Shown one piece after another: positions 32,732-42,500 of a stretch of DNA of 64,000 bases. The stretch spans positions 1 through 64,000 of the forward strand of contig NZ_CACVBR010000019.1 in the NCBI RefSeq assembly GCF_902728265.1. Direction: 5' to 3'. The first letter of the stretch is position 1, and the number at the start of each line of letters is the position of its first letter. The DNA comes from Chryseobacterium potabilaquae. GTDB lineage: Bacteria; Bacteroidota; Bacteroidia; Flavobacteriales; Weeksellaceae. A model generated the notes under the pieces. It saw only the letters and a list, made by a program, of their open reading frames with translations, ran no database searches and was not told the origin of the DNA. The translations under genes and the position numbers were made by a program.

Positions 32732-34276
32732 ATGAAGCAGAAACTTACTCTTTTCCTTTTTCTTTTATTTATTGGTGTACTCCATGCACAGATTGAAGAA
32801 AAAATGCTGGATGGTTTGATCCAAAATACATTGAAAACTTTTGACGTCCCCGGAATGTCAGTCGGAATTATAAAGGATGGCAAAGTAATTTACTCAAAAG
32901 GTTTTGGAGTTCGTTCTTTACATACCATGCAACCTATGGATGATGCTACATTAGTGGGCATTGCATCCAACTCGAAAGGTTTTACATGTACTGCGTTGGC
33001 AATGTTAGCAGATGAAGGTAAACTGAATTGGGATGATAAAGTTTCAAAATATATTCCTGATTTTCAAATGTATGATCTCTATGTTTCTCAAAATATAACC
33101 ATTAAAGATTTGGTAACTCACAGAGCGGGATTAGGTCTTGGACAAGGAGATCTGATGTTTTTTCCTGAAGGAGGAAGCCTGACAGTAAATGATATTATTC
33201 ATAATATAAGGTATTTGAAGCCGGAAAATCCTTTTAGAACAACGTTGGATTACAATAATATCATGTTTATTGTAGCAGGAGAGGTTATTCATAGAGTTTC
33301 AGGGTTAAGTTGGACCGAGTTTATAGAACAACAAATTATGAAACCTGTTGGAATGACGTCGAGTTTTGGAAGCTATAATAGAGCAAAATCAACGATCAAT
33401 AAAATTGACGCACATGCGCCTGTAAATGGAAAAGCAATAGTAGTTCCTCATGATTGGAATGAAACTGCAAATGCGGCCGGGGGAATTATGAGTAATATTA
33501 AAGATATGACCCTTTGGGCAGATTGCCTTTTGAATAATTTTACGACAAAGGAAGGGAAAAAATTAGTTTCAGATAAAAATATACAAGAACTTTGGAGCCT
33601 GCAAATTTCAGAAAAGATTACGACTAAAATGCCTTATGATACTCATTTTTTCGGGTATGGGTTGGGTTGGTTTTTAAGTGATGTTAAAGGATATAAACAA
33701 ATTCAGCATACAGGAGGTTTGATTGGAACAGTGACGCAGTTTACTCTGATTCCGGATTTGAACTTGGGGATTGTTGTACTTACAAATCAACAATCAGGAG
33801 AAGCCTTCAATACCATTACTAATACGGTTAAAGATCTATATTTGGGTATTTCAGATAGAAATTGGTTGAATATTTATAGTGATAGAGTGATAAAAAGGAC
33901 TGCAGAATTCGATCAGCAAAAGAAAAACGCTTTTGCAACATCTGACATTTATAGAAAAGAAAAGCATCTTCAACCTCGGGCAAGCCAATTTGTGGGAATA
34001 TATAATGATGCATGGTTTGGAGATGTAGAAATTACACAACAAGGAAATACGTATAAAATAGGATGCAAAAACTCTCCAAGATTAAGAGGAGAACTACTTC
34101 CTTATTCTTATAACTCTTTCATTATAAAATGGGATGATAGAAGCTACGATGCGGATGCATATATTATTTTTAATTATGATGAAAATGGCCAGGCGCTATC
34201 AGCTAGATTTAAACCCATTTCTGATATTACTGATTTCAGTTTTGATTTTGATGATCTTGATTTGAAGAAAAAATAA
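32732..34276 (+). CDS. Class C beta-lactamase-fold serine hydrolase with C-terminal DUF3471-like domain
   Basis: This secreted 514-residue protein has a signal peptide at 1-19 (GVLHA-Q). The penicillin-binding fold motifs are present: Ser79-N-S-Lys82 (SxxK), Tyr174-N-Asn176 (YxN) and HTGG near residue 330 in the place of KTG. A C-terminal beta-domain of about 100 residues (FVGIYNDAWFGDVEITQQGN) resembles DUF3471. Such proteins are peptidases or esterases acting on D-amino-acid peptides or unknown esters; true beta-lactamase activity is not implied. The gene is single, with its own -7 element and terminator. Confidence 0.88.
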   Translation: MKQKLTLFLFLLFIGVLHAQIEEKMLDGLIQNTLKTFDVPGMSVGIIKDGKVIYSKGFGVRSLHTMQPMDDATLVGIASNSKGFTCTALAMLADEGKLNWDDKVSKYIPDFQMYDLYVSQNITIKDLVTHRAGLGLGQGDLMFFPEGGSLTVNDIIHNIRYLKPENPFRTTLDYNNIMFIVAGEVIHRVSGLSWTEFIEQQIMKPVGMTSSFGSYNRAKSTINKIDAHAPVNGKAIVVPHDWNETANAAGGIMSNIKDMTLWADCLLNNFTTKEGKKLVSDKNIQELWSLQISEKITTKMPYDTHFFGYGLGWFLSDVKGYKQIQHTGGLIGTVTQFTLIPDLNLGIVVLTNQQSGEAFNTITNTVKDLYLGISDRNWLNIYSDRVIKRTAEFDQQKKNAFATSDIYRKEKHLQPRASQFVGIYNDAWFGDVEITQQGNTYKIGCKNSPRLRGELLPYSYNSFIIKWDDRSYDADAYIIFNYDENGQALSARFKPISDITDFSFDFDDLDLKKK

Positions 34277-34307
34277 TCTTCAATTATACAACAAATAGGT
34301 GTATAAA

Positions 34308-34346
34308 ATAAAAGTGCAAGTAAAAAATACCTGCACTTTTATTTTT
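34308..34346. terminator. Bidirectional terminator between serine hydrolase and SixA genes
   Basis: A perfect 11-bp stem ATAAAAGTGCA / TGCACTTTTAT (34308-34318 and 34332-34342) with 13-base loop is followed by T residues; genes on both sides converge on it. Confidence 0.8.
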
Positions 34347-34388
34347 ATTGTCAATTTGTTAGGGTTGTAAATATTTACAATAGATTAT

Positions 34389-34865
34389 TTAAATTTTTCC
34401 TGGTTCATAAAAAAAGACTAATTTTTTATTAGCAGTATCAAATTCGGCCCACGAATTACAATCTATCTCAAAGCATGCTACTCCACAGGTGGGGAAATGA
34501 AAAATGTCTTCAGAAATAGAGTTGGCAAAATTCGAAATTCCATTATTATGAGAGAAAAAAGCAACTGAATTATGATCATCATTTAAATCATAAATGACTG
34601 ATTCAAAATTTCTTTCAGAAGGATTATATAATTTATCATGAGTCTTCATTTTCAGATGATATGTCTGATTGAATATCTTGCATGTATTTAAAGCTCTTAC
34701 CGCTGGACTGGAAACAAAACAATCAATGGAGATATTGTTGTTTTTCAAAAACCTAGACATGTGCATAGCTTCTTCCAGCCCTTTGTCAGCTAACGGTCTG
34801 TCAAAATCCTCTGTTTCCTCTGGCCAATCACTTTTGGCATGTCTTACGAGGATAAGTTTTTTCAT
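34389..34865 (-). CDS. SixA-like histidine phosphatase
   Basis: This 158-residue phosphoglycerate-mutase-fold phosphatase carries the catalytic RHAKSDW (Arg8, His9), DRPLADKG near 23-30, a SSPAVRALNT segment with the second arginine (about 53-62) and FFSHNNG near 99-105 with the second histidine. SixA in E. coli removes phosphate from histidine in signalling proteins such as ArcB or NPr. The target here is unknown. No signal peptide is seen. Single gene between converging terminator and the ruvX gene. Confidence 0.9.
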   Translation of the reverse strand: MKKLILVRHAKSDWPEETEDFDRPLADKGLEEAMHMSRFLKNNNISIDCFVSSPAVRALNTCKIFNQTYHLKMKTHDKLYNPSERNFESVIYDLNDDHNSVAFFSHNNGISNFANSISEDIFHFPTCGVACFEIDCNSWAEFDTANKKLVFFYEPGKI

Positions 34866-34963
34866 ACTTTTGTTTTTAAAAAATTAAAATTATAAAAAAA
34901 ATAACGGAATAAAACATGATTTACAAAAAAAACTGTGTTAGGAATAAAATCATTAAAATTTAC

Positions 34964-34971
34964 TAAATTTG
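34964..34971 (+). promoter_or_regulatory. -7 element (TAAATTTG) for ruvX, suggesting a leaderless transcript
   Basis: TAAATTTG matches TAnnTTTG and ends only 7 bases before the ATG at 34979. With usual spacing transcription would begin at or within a base or two of the start codon. Confidence 0.55.
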
Positions 34972-34978
34972 CAGATCT

Positions 34979-35395
34979 ATGGGACAAATCATTTCAATTG
35001 ACTATGGAAAAGTACGTTCAGGTATTGCTGCAACAGATGATATGCAGATTATTGCAAGTGGGGTAGATACTATTCAAACCAATTTTTTACTAGAGTTTTT
35101 GAATCAGTATTTTAGCCAAAATAAGGTGGATGGAGCAGTGGTTGGGCTTCCTGTAGACCTGAAAGGTAATATTTCAGATGTGGAAGAGGATATTTTAAAA
35201 TTCATTGAAGAATTTGAGAAAAAATTTCCTAATATTCCAGTTTATCGCCTGGATGAAAGATTTACCTCCAAAATTGCTTCATTTTTTATTTCACAAAGTG
35301 GTAAAAATAAAAAACAACGGCAAGAAAAAGGATTAATAGATAAAGTAAGTGCAACAATTTTATTGCAAAATTTTTTAGAAAAAAGAATAAGATGA
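34979..35395 (+). CDS. ruvX: RuvX/YqgF putative pre-16S rRNA nuclease or Holliday junction resolvase
   Basis: This 138-residue RNase H-fold nuclease has IDYGKVRSGIA with Asp8, VVGLPVDLKG near 57-66, RLDERFTSKIA near 94-104 and a terminal acid in KGLIDKVSATILL. It is required for 16S rRNA 5' end processing in E. coli and was first proposed as a Holliday junction resolvase. It overlaps def by four bases (ATGA), so the two genes are co-translated. The -7 element lies unusually close to the start codon. Confidence 0.92.
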   Translation: MGQIISIDYGKVRSGIAATDDMQIIASGVDTIQTNFLLEFLNQYFSQNKVDGAVVGLPVDLKGNISDVEEDILKFIEEFEKKFPNIPVYRLDERFTSKIASFFISQSGKNKKQRQEKGLIDKVSATILLQNFLEKRIR

Positions 35396-35964
35396 TATTA
35401 CCAATAAGAGCGTTTGGAGACCCTGTTTTAAGAAAAGTAGCCAAAGAGATAAACAAAGATTATCCAGAATTAGGAGAGCTTATCGATAATATGTTTGAGA
35501 CAATGTATAGTGCGAATGGCATAGGATTAGCAGCTCCTCAAATCGGATTAGATTTACGTTTGTTTGTGATTGATGTGACTCCTTTGGCAGAAGATGAGGA
35601 TTATGCAGATATTAAAGATGAATTAGCAGAGTTTAAGAAGGTTTTTATTAATGCCACAATCTTAGAAGAATCGGGTGAAGAGTGGAAGTTTAATGAAGGT
35701 TGTCTTTCTATTCCGGATGTACGAGAAGATGTGAAAAGAAAAAGTACAATAGTTATAGAATATTATGACGAAAATTTTGTTAAACATACAGAAACTTTTT
35801 CCGATATTAGAGCCCGCGTAATTCAGCACGAATATGACCACATTGAGGGGATTTTATTCACTGATCATTTAAGCGCATTGAAAAAAAAGTTAGTAAAGGG
35901 GAAATTAGTGAAAATATCACAAGGTGATGTGAGTATCAATTATAAAATGAGATTTCCAAAGTAA
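35392..35964 (+). CDS. def: Peptide deformylase
   Basis: This metalloenzyme removes the formyl group from new proteins. All three motifs are present in the 190-residue chain: GIGLAAPQ (43-50), EGCLSIP with Cys104 and HEYDH (His146, Glu147, His150). It belongs to the type with a short acidic insertion (DEDYADIKDELAEF) often seen in Bacteroidota. It overlaps ruvX by four bases and is followed by a DUF5606 gene after 78 bases. Confidence 0.97.
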   Translation: MILPIRAFGDPVLRKVAKEINKDYPELGELIDNMFETMYSANGIGLAAPQIGLDLRLFVIDVTPLAEDEDYADIKDELAEFKKVFINATILEESGEEWKFNEGCLSIPDVREDVKRKSTIVIEYYDENFVKHTETFSDIRARVIQHEYDHIEGILFTDHLSALKKKLVKGKLVKISQGDVSINYKMRFPK

Positions 35965-36042
35965 TTAAGAAAGAACTAAAAATAAGAAATAATACACAGT
36001 AAAAAGCTAAGGCTTATTGCAAAATTTACAAAAAATAAAATT

Positions 36043-36600
36043 ATGCTGTTAGAAAAAATAATTTCAATTTCAGGAAAACCAGGACTTTATAAATTAGTTT
36101 CTCAGTTAAGAAACGGGTTTATCATTGAAGATGTTACCACTAAGAAAAAAGTAAGCATTGGTAACTCAAGTCAAGTAAGTTTGTTAGATAACATTGCGAT
36201 GTTTACATTTGATAAAGAGGTTCCTTTGTTTGAAGTTTTTGAAAATATTGCTAAAAATAACGACTATAAAGAAGCGATTGGGCATAAATCTAATGACGCT
36301 GAATTAAAAGAATTCATGTCGACCTCTCTACCTAATTACGATACAGAAAGAGTATACACTTCTGATATCAAGAAATTGGCTCAATGGTATAATATCCTTC
36401 AAAAAGCGGGATATATCACTCCTGAAAGCTTTGTAAAAGCAGAACCTGAAACATTGGAACCTGCTCAAGAAGAAAAGACTGTTGAAAAAGAGGCTCCTAA
36501 AAAAGCAGCTTTGAAAGCTGAAAAACCAGCAACCCCAAAAGTAAAAGCTACTTCAGCCGCTAAAGCCGCTCCAAAGAGTACACATACTAAAAAAGGATAA
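36043..36600 (+). CDS. DUF5606 protein with Lys/Ala-rich tail
   Basis: This 185-residue protein starts with an SH3-like segment (IISISGKPGLYKLVSQLRNGFIIED), continues as an alpha/beta domain to about 125 and ends in a low-complexity tail of about 60 residues rich in Lys, Ala, Pro and Thr. I recognise the N-terminal part as the DUF5606 type found in Flavobacteriia downstream of def; this is from memory. The tail resembles histone H1-like nucleic-acid-binding tails. RNA or ribosome binding would fit the context (def, ruvX) but is an inference. It ends in a terminator. Confidence 0.75.
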   Translation: MLLEKIISISGKPGLYKLVSQLRNGFIIEDVTTKKKVSIGNSSQVSLLDNIAMFTFDKEVPLFEVFENIAKNNDYKEAIGHKSNDAELKEFMSTSLPNYDTERVYTSDIKKLAQWYNILQKAGYITPESFVKAEPETLEPAQEEKTVEKEAPKKAALKAEKPATPKVKATSAAKAAPKSTHTKKG

Positions 36601-36624
36601 TTCATTTATTTGAATTTAAAATAT

Positions 36625-36653
36625 AGCCTTATCAGAAATGATGAGGCTTTTTG
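36625..36653 (+). terminator. Terminator after the DUF5606 gene
   Basis: A 10-bp stem AGCCTTATCA / TGATGAGGCT with one G-U pair and GAAA tetraloop is followed by T residues. Confidence 0.88.
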
Positions 36654-36688
36654 TTTTGTGATAAAAAGATATTAAAGAAGATTTATCT

Positions 36689-36696
36689 TACATTTG
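36689..36696 (+). promoter_or_regulatory. -7 element (TACATTTG) for mazG
   Basis: TACATTTG matches TAnnTTTG and ends 21 bases before ATG 36718. It overlaps the longer TTG frame at 36694 and supports the shorter start. Confidence 0.6.
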
Positions 36697-36717
36697 TATC
36701 TCTTTGAATGCCCATTT

Positions 36718-37485
36718 ATGAATACTAAACAAGAAAAATTAGAAGCCTTCGGAACACTATTAGATATTATGGATGATCTTCGTGAAAAGTGTCCATGGGA
36801 TAAAAAGCAAACCTTACAATCGCTTCGTCATTTAACCCTTGAGGAAACTTATGAGCTTTCTGATGCCATTTTGAAGGAAGATTTACTGGAAATAAAAAAA
36901 GAGTTAGGTGATGTACTTCTCCATCTTGTTTTCTACGCTAAAATTGGTTCCGAACAAGAGAGCTTTGATATTGCTGATGTAATTACTTCTTTGAATGAAA
37001 AACTCATTTTTCGTCATCCTCATATTTATGGTGACATGGAAGTAAAAGATGAGGAGGAAGTAAAACAGAATTGGGAAAAATTAAAGTTAAAAGAAGGAAA
37101 TAAATCTATTTTAGGAGGTGTTCCGAAAAGTTTGCCTAGTTTGGTGAAAGCCTATAGAATACAAGATAAAGTTAAGGGAATTGGTTTTGAATTTCATGAT
37201 GCCGAAGATGCTTGGAAAAAAGTTGATGAGGAAATCAACGAATTTCATAGGGAGACAGACCTCAGAAAAAAAGAAGAGGAATTGGGTGATGTTTTTTTCT
37301 CACTGATCAATTATGCACGAATTTCAGGGATTAACCCGGATTCAGCTTTGGAAAGAACTAATTTAAAATTCATTTCAAGGTTTCAGAAAATGGAAGACTT
37401 GGCTGCTGAGCAAAGTTTACAATTGGAAAACATGTCGTTAAAGGAAATGGATGTCCTTTGGGAGCAGGCAAAAACGCTGTTATAA
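36718..37485 (+). CDS. mazG: Nucleoside triphosphate pyrophosphohydrolase MazG
   Basis: Start at ATG 36718 gives a 255-residue protein. It has two MazG halves. The first (about 10-115) carries CPWDKKQTLQSLRHLTLEE-type sequence with the EExxE metal motif and ELGDVLLHLV. The second (about 140-245) carries KVDEEINEF and EELGDVFFSLINYARISG. MazG hydrolyses nucleoside triphosphates, including damaged ones and possibly the starvation-related ppGpp precursor pool. It is followed after 3 bases by a FUSC-type membrane protein and then a propeller lipoprotein, so it heads an operon. Confidence 0.94.
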   Translation: MNTKQEKLEAFGTLLDIMDDLREKCPWDKKQTLQSLRHLTLEETYELSDAILKEDLLEIKKELGDVLLHLVFYAKIGSEQESFDIADVITSLNEKLIFRHPHIYGDMEVKDEEEVKQNWEKLKLKEGNKSILGGVPKSLPSLVKAYRIQDKVKGIGFEFHDAEDAWKKVDEEINEFHRETDLRKKEEELGDVFFSLINYARISGINPDSALERTNLKFISRFQKMEDLAAEQSLQLENMSLKEMDVLWEQAKTLL

Positions 37486-37488
37486 GCT

Positions 37489-38568
37489 ATGAAAGTAGGT
37501 AACCCCATACATCATCAATTTCAATATTTATTAGAGATTAAAAAAACGGAAAGGAAGTGGCATTTTCCTTTTCTAGCTTCTTTGTGTATTGGGGCTTGCC
37601 TTTTTATTGGATATTTCTTAGGAAAACCAAATTATGGTAGTCTTTCCAGCTTGGGTGCTTTAACGATTTTATATTTTACTTCAGCTCCGATTACACAGAG
37701 AATGATTCATTTAGTTGTTTGTGCTTTTGGAATTGTATTTTCTTTTACGATAAGCCTGTTTTTTAGTTTTAATATATATGTGGCAGGTATATCACTAGGA
37801 ATAATTTCTTTTTTAGCTCATTTTTTATCGTCCTATTTTAAAATTCCTCCTCCCGGAAATTTTTTTTTCATTATGGTTGCCTCCATGGCAAGCACATACA
37901 GCTTTGATTTGGAAATGATACCCATTCGGGTAGGACTAGTGGCTATGGGAGCTATTTTATCCTGTTCACTGGCTTTTTTATATTCGGTTTTTATTGAGAA
38001 AAATGAGATAATCATAGCTCCTAAGAGATCCCTTAGTAAGAAAAGATATACAAAGTTTGTTGAAAGTACCATTATTGGTTTCTTTATGATGCTGACTTTA
38101 ATGGTTGGGCATATCTTGAATTTTCAGAATACATATTGGATTTCTATTGCTGCGGTGGCTATTATTCAAGGGCGGAATTTTGAGCATGTAAAGCAAAGAA
38201 ATATGCATAGGATATTGGGTACATTTATTGGAATTGGTTTTGTGTGGTTGATTTTGCTATTTAATCCGGATACAATAATCATGATTGTTATTATTACGGT
38301 ATTACAATTTATTATTGAATTATTGATTGTTAGAAATTATGGTTTTGCTGTTATCTTTATCACTCCTTTAACCATTCTGCTTACCGAAATAGGAAGCGGG
38401 GCCCATTATCATGCCGAAAACCTAATACACGCGAGATTGATTGATACCATTATAGGAAGTTTGATTGGTTTGGCAGCCGGTTTTTTTCTCCATCATCAGC
38501 AAATTATTAATAAATTAGAGAAAAATATCCGCTATTCTTATTTTAAGTTTAAAAATATAAAAAAATAG
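37489..38568 (+). CDS. FUSC family inner-membrane protein
   Basis: This 359-residue protein is mainly membrane-embedded: two bundles of about five helices each (residues 25-170 and 190-345) around a short cytoplasmic stretch. The repeated halves and the sequence YWISIAAVAIIQGRNFEHVKQRNMHRILGT, with its conserved HRxxGT, are typical of fusaric-acid-resistance-type (FUSC) transporters. The substrate is unknown; relatives export aromatic acids. It lies 3 bases after mazG and 2 bases before the next gene, so all three are one operon. Confidence 0.83.
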   Translation: MKVGNPIHHQFQYLLEIKKTERKWHFPFLASLCIGACLFIGYFLGKPNYGSLSSLGALTILYFTSAPITQRMIHLVVCAFGIVFSFTISLFFSFNIYVAGISLGIISFLAHFLSSYFKIPPPGNFFFIMVASMASTYSFDLEMIPIRVGLVAMGAILSCSLAFLYSVFIEKNEIIIAPKRSLSKKRYTKFVESTIIGFFMMLTLMVGHILNFQNTYWISIAAVAIIQGRNFEHVKQRNMHRILGTFIGIGFVWLILLFNPDTIIMIVIITVLQFIIELLIVRNYGFAVIFITPLTILLTEIGSGAHYHAENLIHARLIDTIIGSLIGLAAGFFLHHQQIINKLEKNIRYSYFKFKNIKK

Positions 38569-38570
38569 AT

Positions 38571-39440
38571 ATGGTACGAACTTTACTTCTATCAATTTTC
38601 TTAGTGTGGAGTTGTAGCCCAAAAGCACAGGATTCACCCCACACTGAGACCCTAGCTAAAGAATTTTCTTTGCCTAAAAAACTGAAAGAAGTTTCAGGAA
38701 TTACCTTGTCTCAGGATAAAAAAATAATTTGGGCTATAGAAGATCAAGGAAATAAGAATGTTATATATGGTATTGATTTTAAGGGAAGTATAATAAAGGA
38801 TGTACTTGTTAAAGATGTGGAGAATAATGACTGGGAAGATATTACGAGTGATTCTCACGGTAATCTTTATATTGGAGACTTTGGGAATAATGATAATAAT
38901 AGGCAAAATCTAGCTATTTTGAAGGTTGATTTGAAGGATACTTCTCAAAATACAACTAAAATTATTCAAACAACAAAATTTCATTATCAGGGACAAACTG
39001 AATTTCCACCCAAAAAGTCGAACTGGTTATATGATTGTGAAGCATTTATCCAAATGAATGATAGCTTTTACCTATTTACAAAAAACAGAAGTAAGGGTTT
39101 TGACGGTACTTTTTTAGTATTTCAAATTCCTAATAAAGAAGGAGATTTTGAGGCTAAATTAATAGGAAAGTTAAAGCTTCAAGGAGGGTATAATGATGCT
39201 GCTATTACTTCCGCTTGTCTCAATAGGAAAGAGGATAAAATTGTTTTGTTAACTCATAAAAATATCCATATACTTTCTGGGTTTACAGATCATGATTTTA
39301 GTACTGTGGATATTCAGAAGATTTCATTGAATCATCATTCGCAGAAAGAAGCAGTAACATTTTTGAATGATGAAACATTACTTATTGCTGATGAAAAAGA
39401 TAAAAAAAGGGGAGGTAATGTATATAGATTTTCTTTTTAA
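38571..39440 (+). CDS. Uncharacterised lipoprotein, beta-propeller-like
   Basis: A short signal with WSCSPKAQ gives a probable lipidated Cys at residue 14. The 289-residue protein shows repeated short strands with the pattern of a propeller: VSGITLSQDKKIIWAIEDQG, then DWEDITSDSHGNLYIGDFGNN, IVLLTHKNIHIL, KEAVTFLNDETLLIADE. This resembles SdiA-regulated or phytase-like propellers, but I cannot name the family. NDWEDI and YIGDFGNN are probably ligand- or metal-binding loops. It is third in the mazG-FUSC operon and ends in a bidirectional terminator. Confidence 0.65.
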   Translation: MVRTLLLSIFLVWSCSPKAQDSPHTETLAKEFSLPKKLKEVSGITLSQDKKIIWAIEDQGNKNVIYGIDFKGSIIKDVLVKDVENNDWEDITSDSHGNLYIGDFGNNDNNRQNLAILKVDLKDTSQNTTKIIQTTKFHYQGQTEFPPKKSNWLYDCEAFIQMNDSFYLFTKNRSKGFDGTFLVFQIPNKEGDFEAKLIGKLKLQGGYNDAAITSACLNRKEDKIVLLTHKNIHILSGFTDHDFSTVDIQKISLNHHSQKEAVTFLNDETLLIADEKDKKRGGNVYRFSF

Positions 39441-39475
39441 ATTAATGGATATAGGTTTTATGTTATTGAAAACAT

Positions 39476-39503
39476 AAATCCGAAGAACATTCTTCGGATT
39501 TTG
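39476..39503. terminator. Bidirectional terminator between convergent genes
   Basis: A 10-bp perfect stem AAATCCGAAG / CTTCGGATTT (39476-39485 and 39492-39501) with 6-base loop lies just before the stop codon of the large minus-strand gene. Confidence 0.85.
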
Positions 39504-39510
39504 TATGTAA

Positions 39511-42500
39511 TTAAAAAGTCATTCCAACACCGGCCGAAATTCTACCCCCATCTGTACCTTGGAAATAGTTTAATCTTGCAGAAAACATTTCAACGATACT
39601 CATCCAGAATCCGACTCCTACAGATTGATGCCATTTTCTAGAGTTCTCATTATTATTCCATACACGACCTACATCGTAACCGAGTAAAATTCCCATATTG
39701 GCCGGTACGATGTTATTTCTCACTCTTCCAAAATCCCAACGTATTTCAGAATTGTTGGTAAAATAAGATCTTCCGGAGAATCTTTCATTTCTAAAAGCCC
39801 TCATCCCATTATTACCTCCAATGCTCGCCGCTTGATAAAACTCAAAATTGGTATTGCTAATCCACATGGCATTACTAGAATTGGCCAATACAAAATTCCC
39901 TCTTTTGTCTAATCTATGATCTATAGTGAGGGCTCCACTGAGTGTCAAGAAATTTTTATTAAAATTTGAAAGATTGGCTTTCCAGTCGGCATTAACCATA
40001 AATTCCATACCAAGAGTTGGAAAAGCAACATTATCTAGATTTTTATAGCTGAATGTATAGTTAGCTCCCGCAAACTGTTGATTAGTAAAAACTTCAGGTC
40101 TTACATCGGGAGATATATCCACAAAACGATTGTCTTTTCTCTGAACCTTATTCTTTTCGAAACTGAGTTGAAATTGATGTTGTAAATTCATCCAGCTTTT
40201 CTTTGAAATGGAAGGAGCAAAGCTAAATTTTGAAATTCGGGCTCTATTATATCTTCTTTGTGTTCCTTCCTTGTAATATTGACTTTCATTAGACAAACCA
40301 AAAAAGTTTTCTGAGAATCTTGGGGTGGTATAAGCGGCATCTATGTTGAAATCTAATCCCCATATTGCTTTTTTAAAAATACCTTTATATATGAGATTGA
40401 ACCCTGCAGTAGCACTATAGAAATTACCTTTTAGACTGTGCTTTTGGGAATAAGGATCCCTAATAAAATTATTGACGGTGTAGTTGGCTAAGAAACCAAG
40501 GATTAAGCCATCATCGGGATTATAATCGATATTAGGATAACCTGCAAAATAATTATATTTTGGATGTTTATAATTGTAGGTGTTTATATTGTAATCATCT
40601 GAAATATTCTTGGTAGCGGAAGGAGCGTTATAGGTATTTTTTTGAGATTTAAAATCATAAATTTTCACTTTACTTCCATTCTTCACATTGTATACATCAT
40701 GATCATATCCTCCAATTAATCGAATGTTTATTTTCGGCTTTCCATCTCCCAAAACTTCATATAGATCATCATCTTCCAACCCATAAATCCAAAGTTCTTT
40801 TGTTTTGGTGTCATAATAGGTCTTTTCAAATACAAGCTCAGGATTTTCTTTATTTTTACCTAATTTATATTGTTTCACATTCACTGAATTACCTGTTTTT
40901 GTGATAGTGAATTGATCCGGATTGGTGGTCCCTGCTAATGGAACTTTTTCTTGGAGAACATCATAATATCTAGTGGCATAATCTTGTAATTTTAGTCTTC
41001 TAGATTTTAGTTTTCTTTTAATATCAGCTAGAGTTTCATCTTGAACTTCTTTAGGCAAATTTTTGAAGGCATTTTCAATATCTTGATCACTAATATGTTC
41101 TTGAATGAATTTTGCTTGCTCAATCCAGTCTTTTTCTTCAGAACCTTTTAAAAATACAAGGTCCAGAGGATAAGGTTCCATGTTCACCCATTTTACATTT
41201 TTAATATCGTCCTTGAATGTTTTCATATGGCGAATAGCGGGGATGTTCATAATAATTTTAAATGCAGCCCCATCATATTTGCTAAATGCCTGGTCTCTAT
41301 CTCTGGCAATAGGTTTATATATTATTTTGTCTCCTTGGTGATATTCTGCCCATTTCCATTGATCCGAATGTCTATCCCAATCTCCAATGAACATATCAAA
41401 AATTCTGGCTCGGATATATGATTCTTTATCAATCGAGTATTTATAGTTTTTGGTGAAGTTTTTTAGGATATCATCGGTAGAAAGAATGTCTTGTGCATTG
41501 TCAAGTGCTTTCAATGTTTTAGAATCTGATGAGAAACGTTCCTCTATCATATACATTTCATTACCATATTTATCGTTGTATTCTCCCAAAGCAGATTGTT
41601 TTGGGATATAAAATAATCTTGGATTACTGTGGAAAATATGTATTTTATCAGCAAGATTTCCTACTGAAAATGAAGTGAAAGGATGATTTGTTGTGTAAAA
41701 ATCTAGTAAAAATTTCTCAGGGAAAGTATTTTTTAGTTCATCTCCAAATGTACTTTTCTTAAAAGCCATATTATTAAGAAAACGAACAGCACTTTTCTTT
41801 ACTCCTCTCATAACAAACTCCTGACCATCCTGAGCCTTTAGTCGTAAGCTGTTTGATTGATTGCCTCCGCCTTCTCTGAAAGGGATATATCCTCCGTCTA
41901 ATTCGGACAGATTTGCTGTAGGAGCCTCAATAGGTATTCCATAGTAGTATCTGTAATGTTCTCCCCATAGCCATTTATAGAATTTACCTTTTTCTGTTAA
42001 TTTTTTAGGATAGATAGTAGATGAAAATGTTTTTGGAAAAGAATTGGGATAGGGATTAATAAATTCCTTAGGTTTTTCAATAACTTGGATATGAGAAAGT
42101 CTTTTGAATTGATTATTTTTTGTGGAAAAAAATTCAACATCTGTACTCTCGTCTTTTCGCATATTTAAAATGGCAAAACCACTCCCTCCATAAGAAAAAT
42201 CAGTATGTTCTGCAATAGTGGAAGGATCTGTTTTGGACCCTGCTCCACTGATTATTTGTTTAATATTTCTATCCTCATGATACTGTAGGTTATGATCATG
42301 ACCGGAGACAAAAATAATATTTTCTTTATCTTGGACTATACTTTTCAACCTTTTGGCGAGATCTGCATAGTGTTGATTGTTTATATCTTCTATACTTGCA
42401 CCTGATGAACTTCTTAAGATATTAAGGGCGCTAGCAAATCCTGGAGCCGGAAATTTGCTTTTCAAAGGATAAAGATGGGATTTAACAGAGTTATATCCGG

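Noticed and set aside
32732..34276. Serine hydrolase considered as an antibiotic-resistance beta-lactamase
   Set aside because: The C-terminal DUF3471-like domain and HTGG motif point to the wider peptidase/esterase family.
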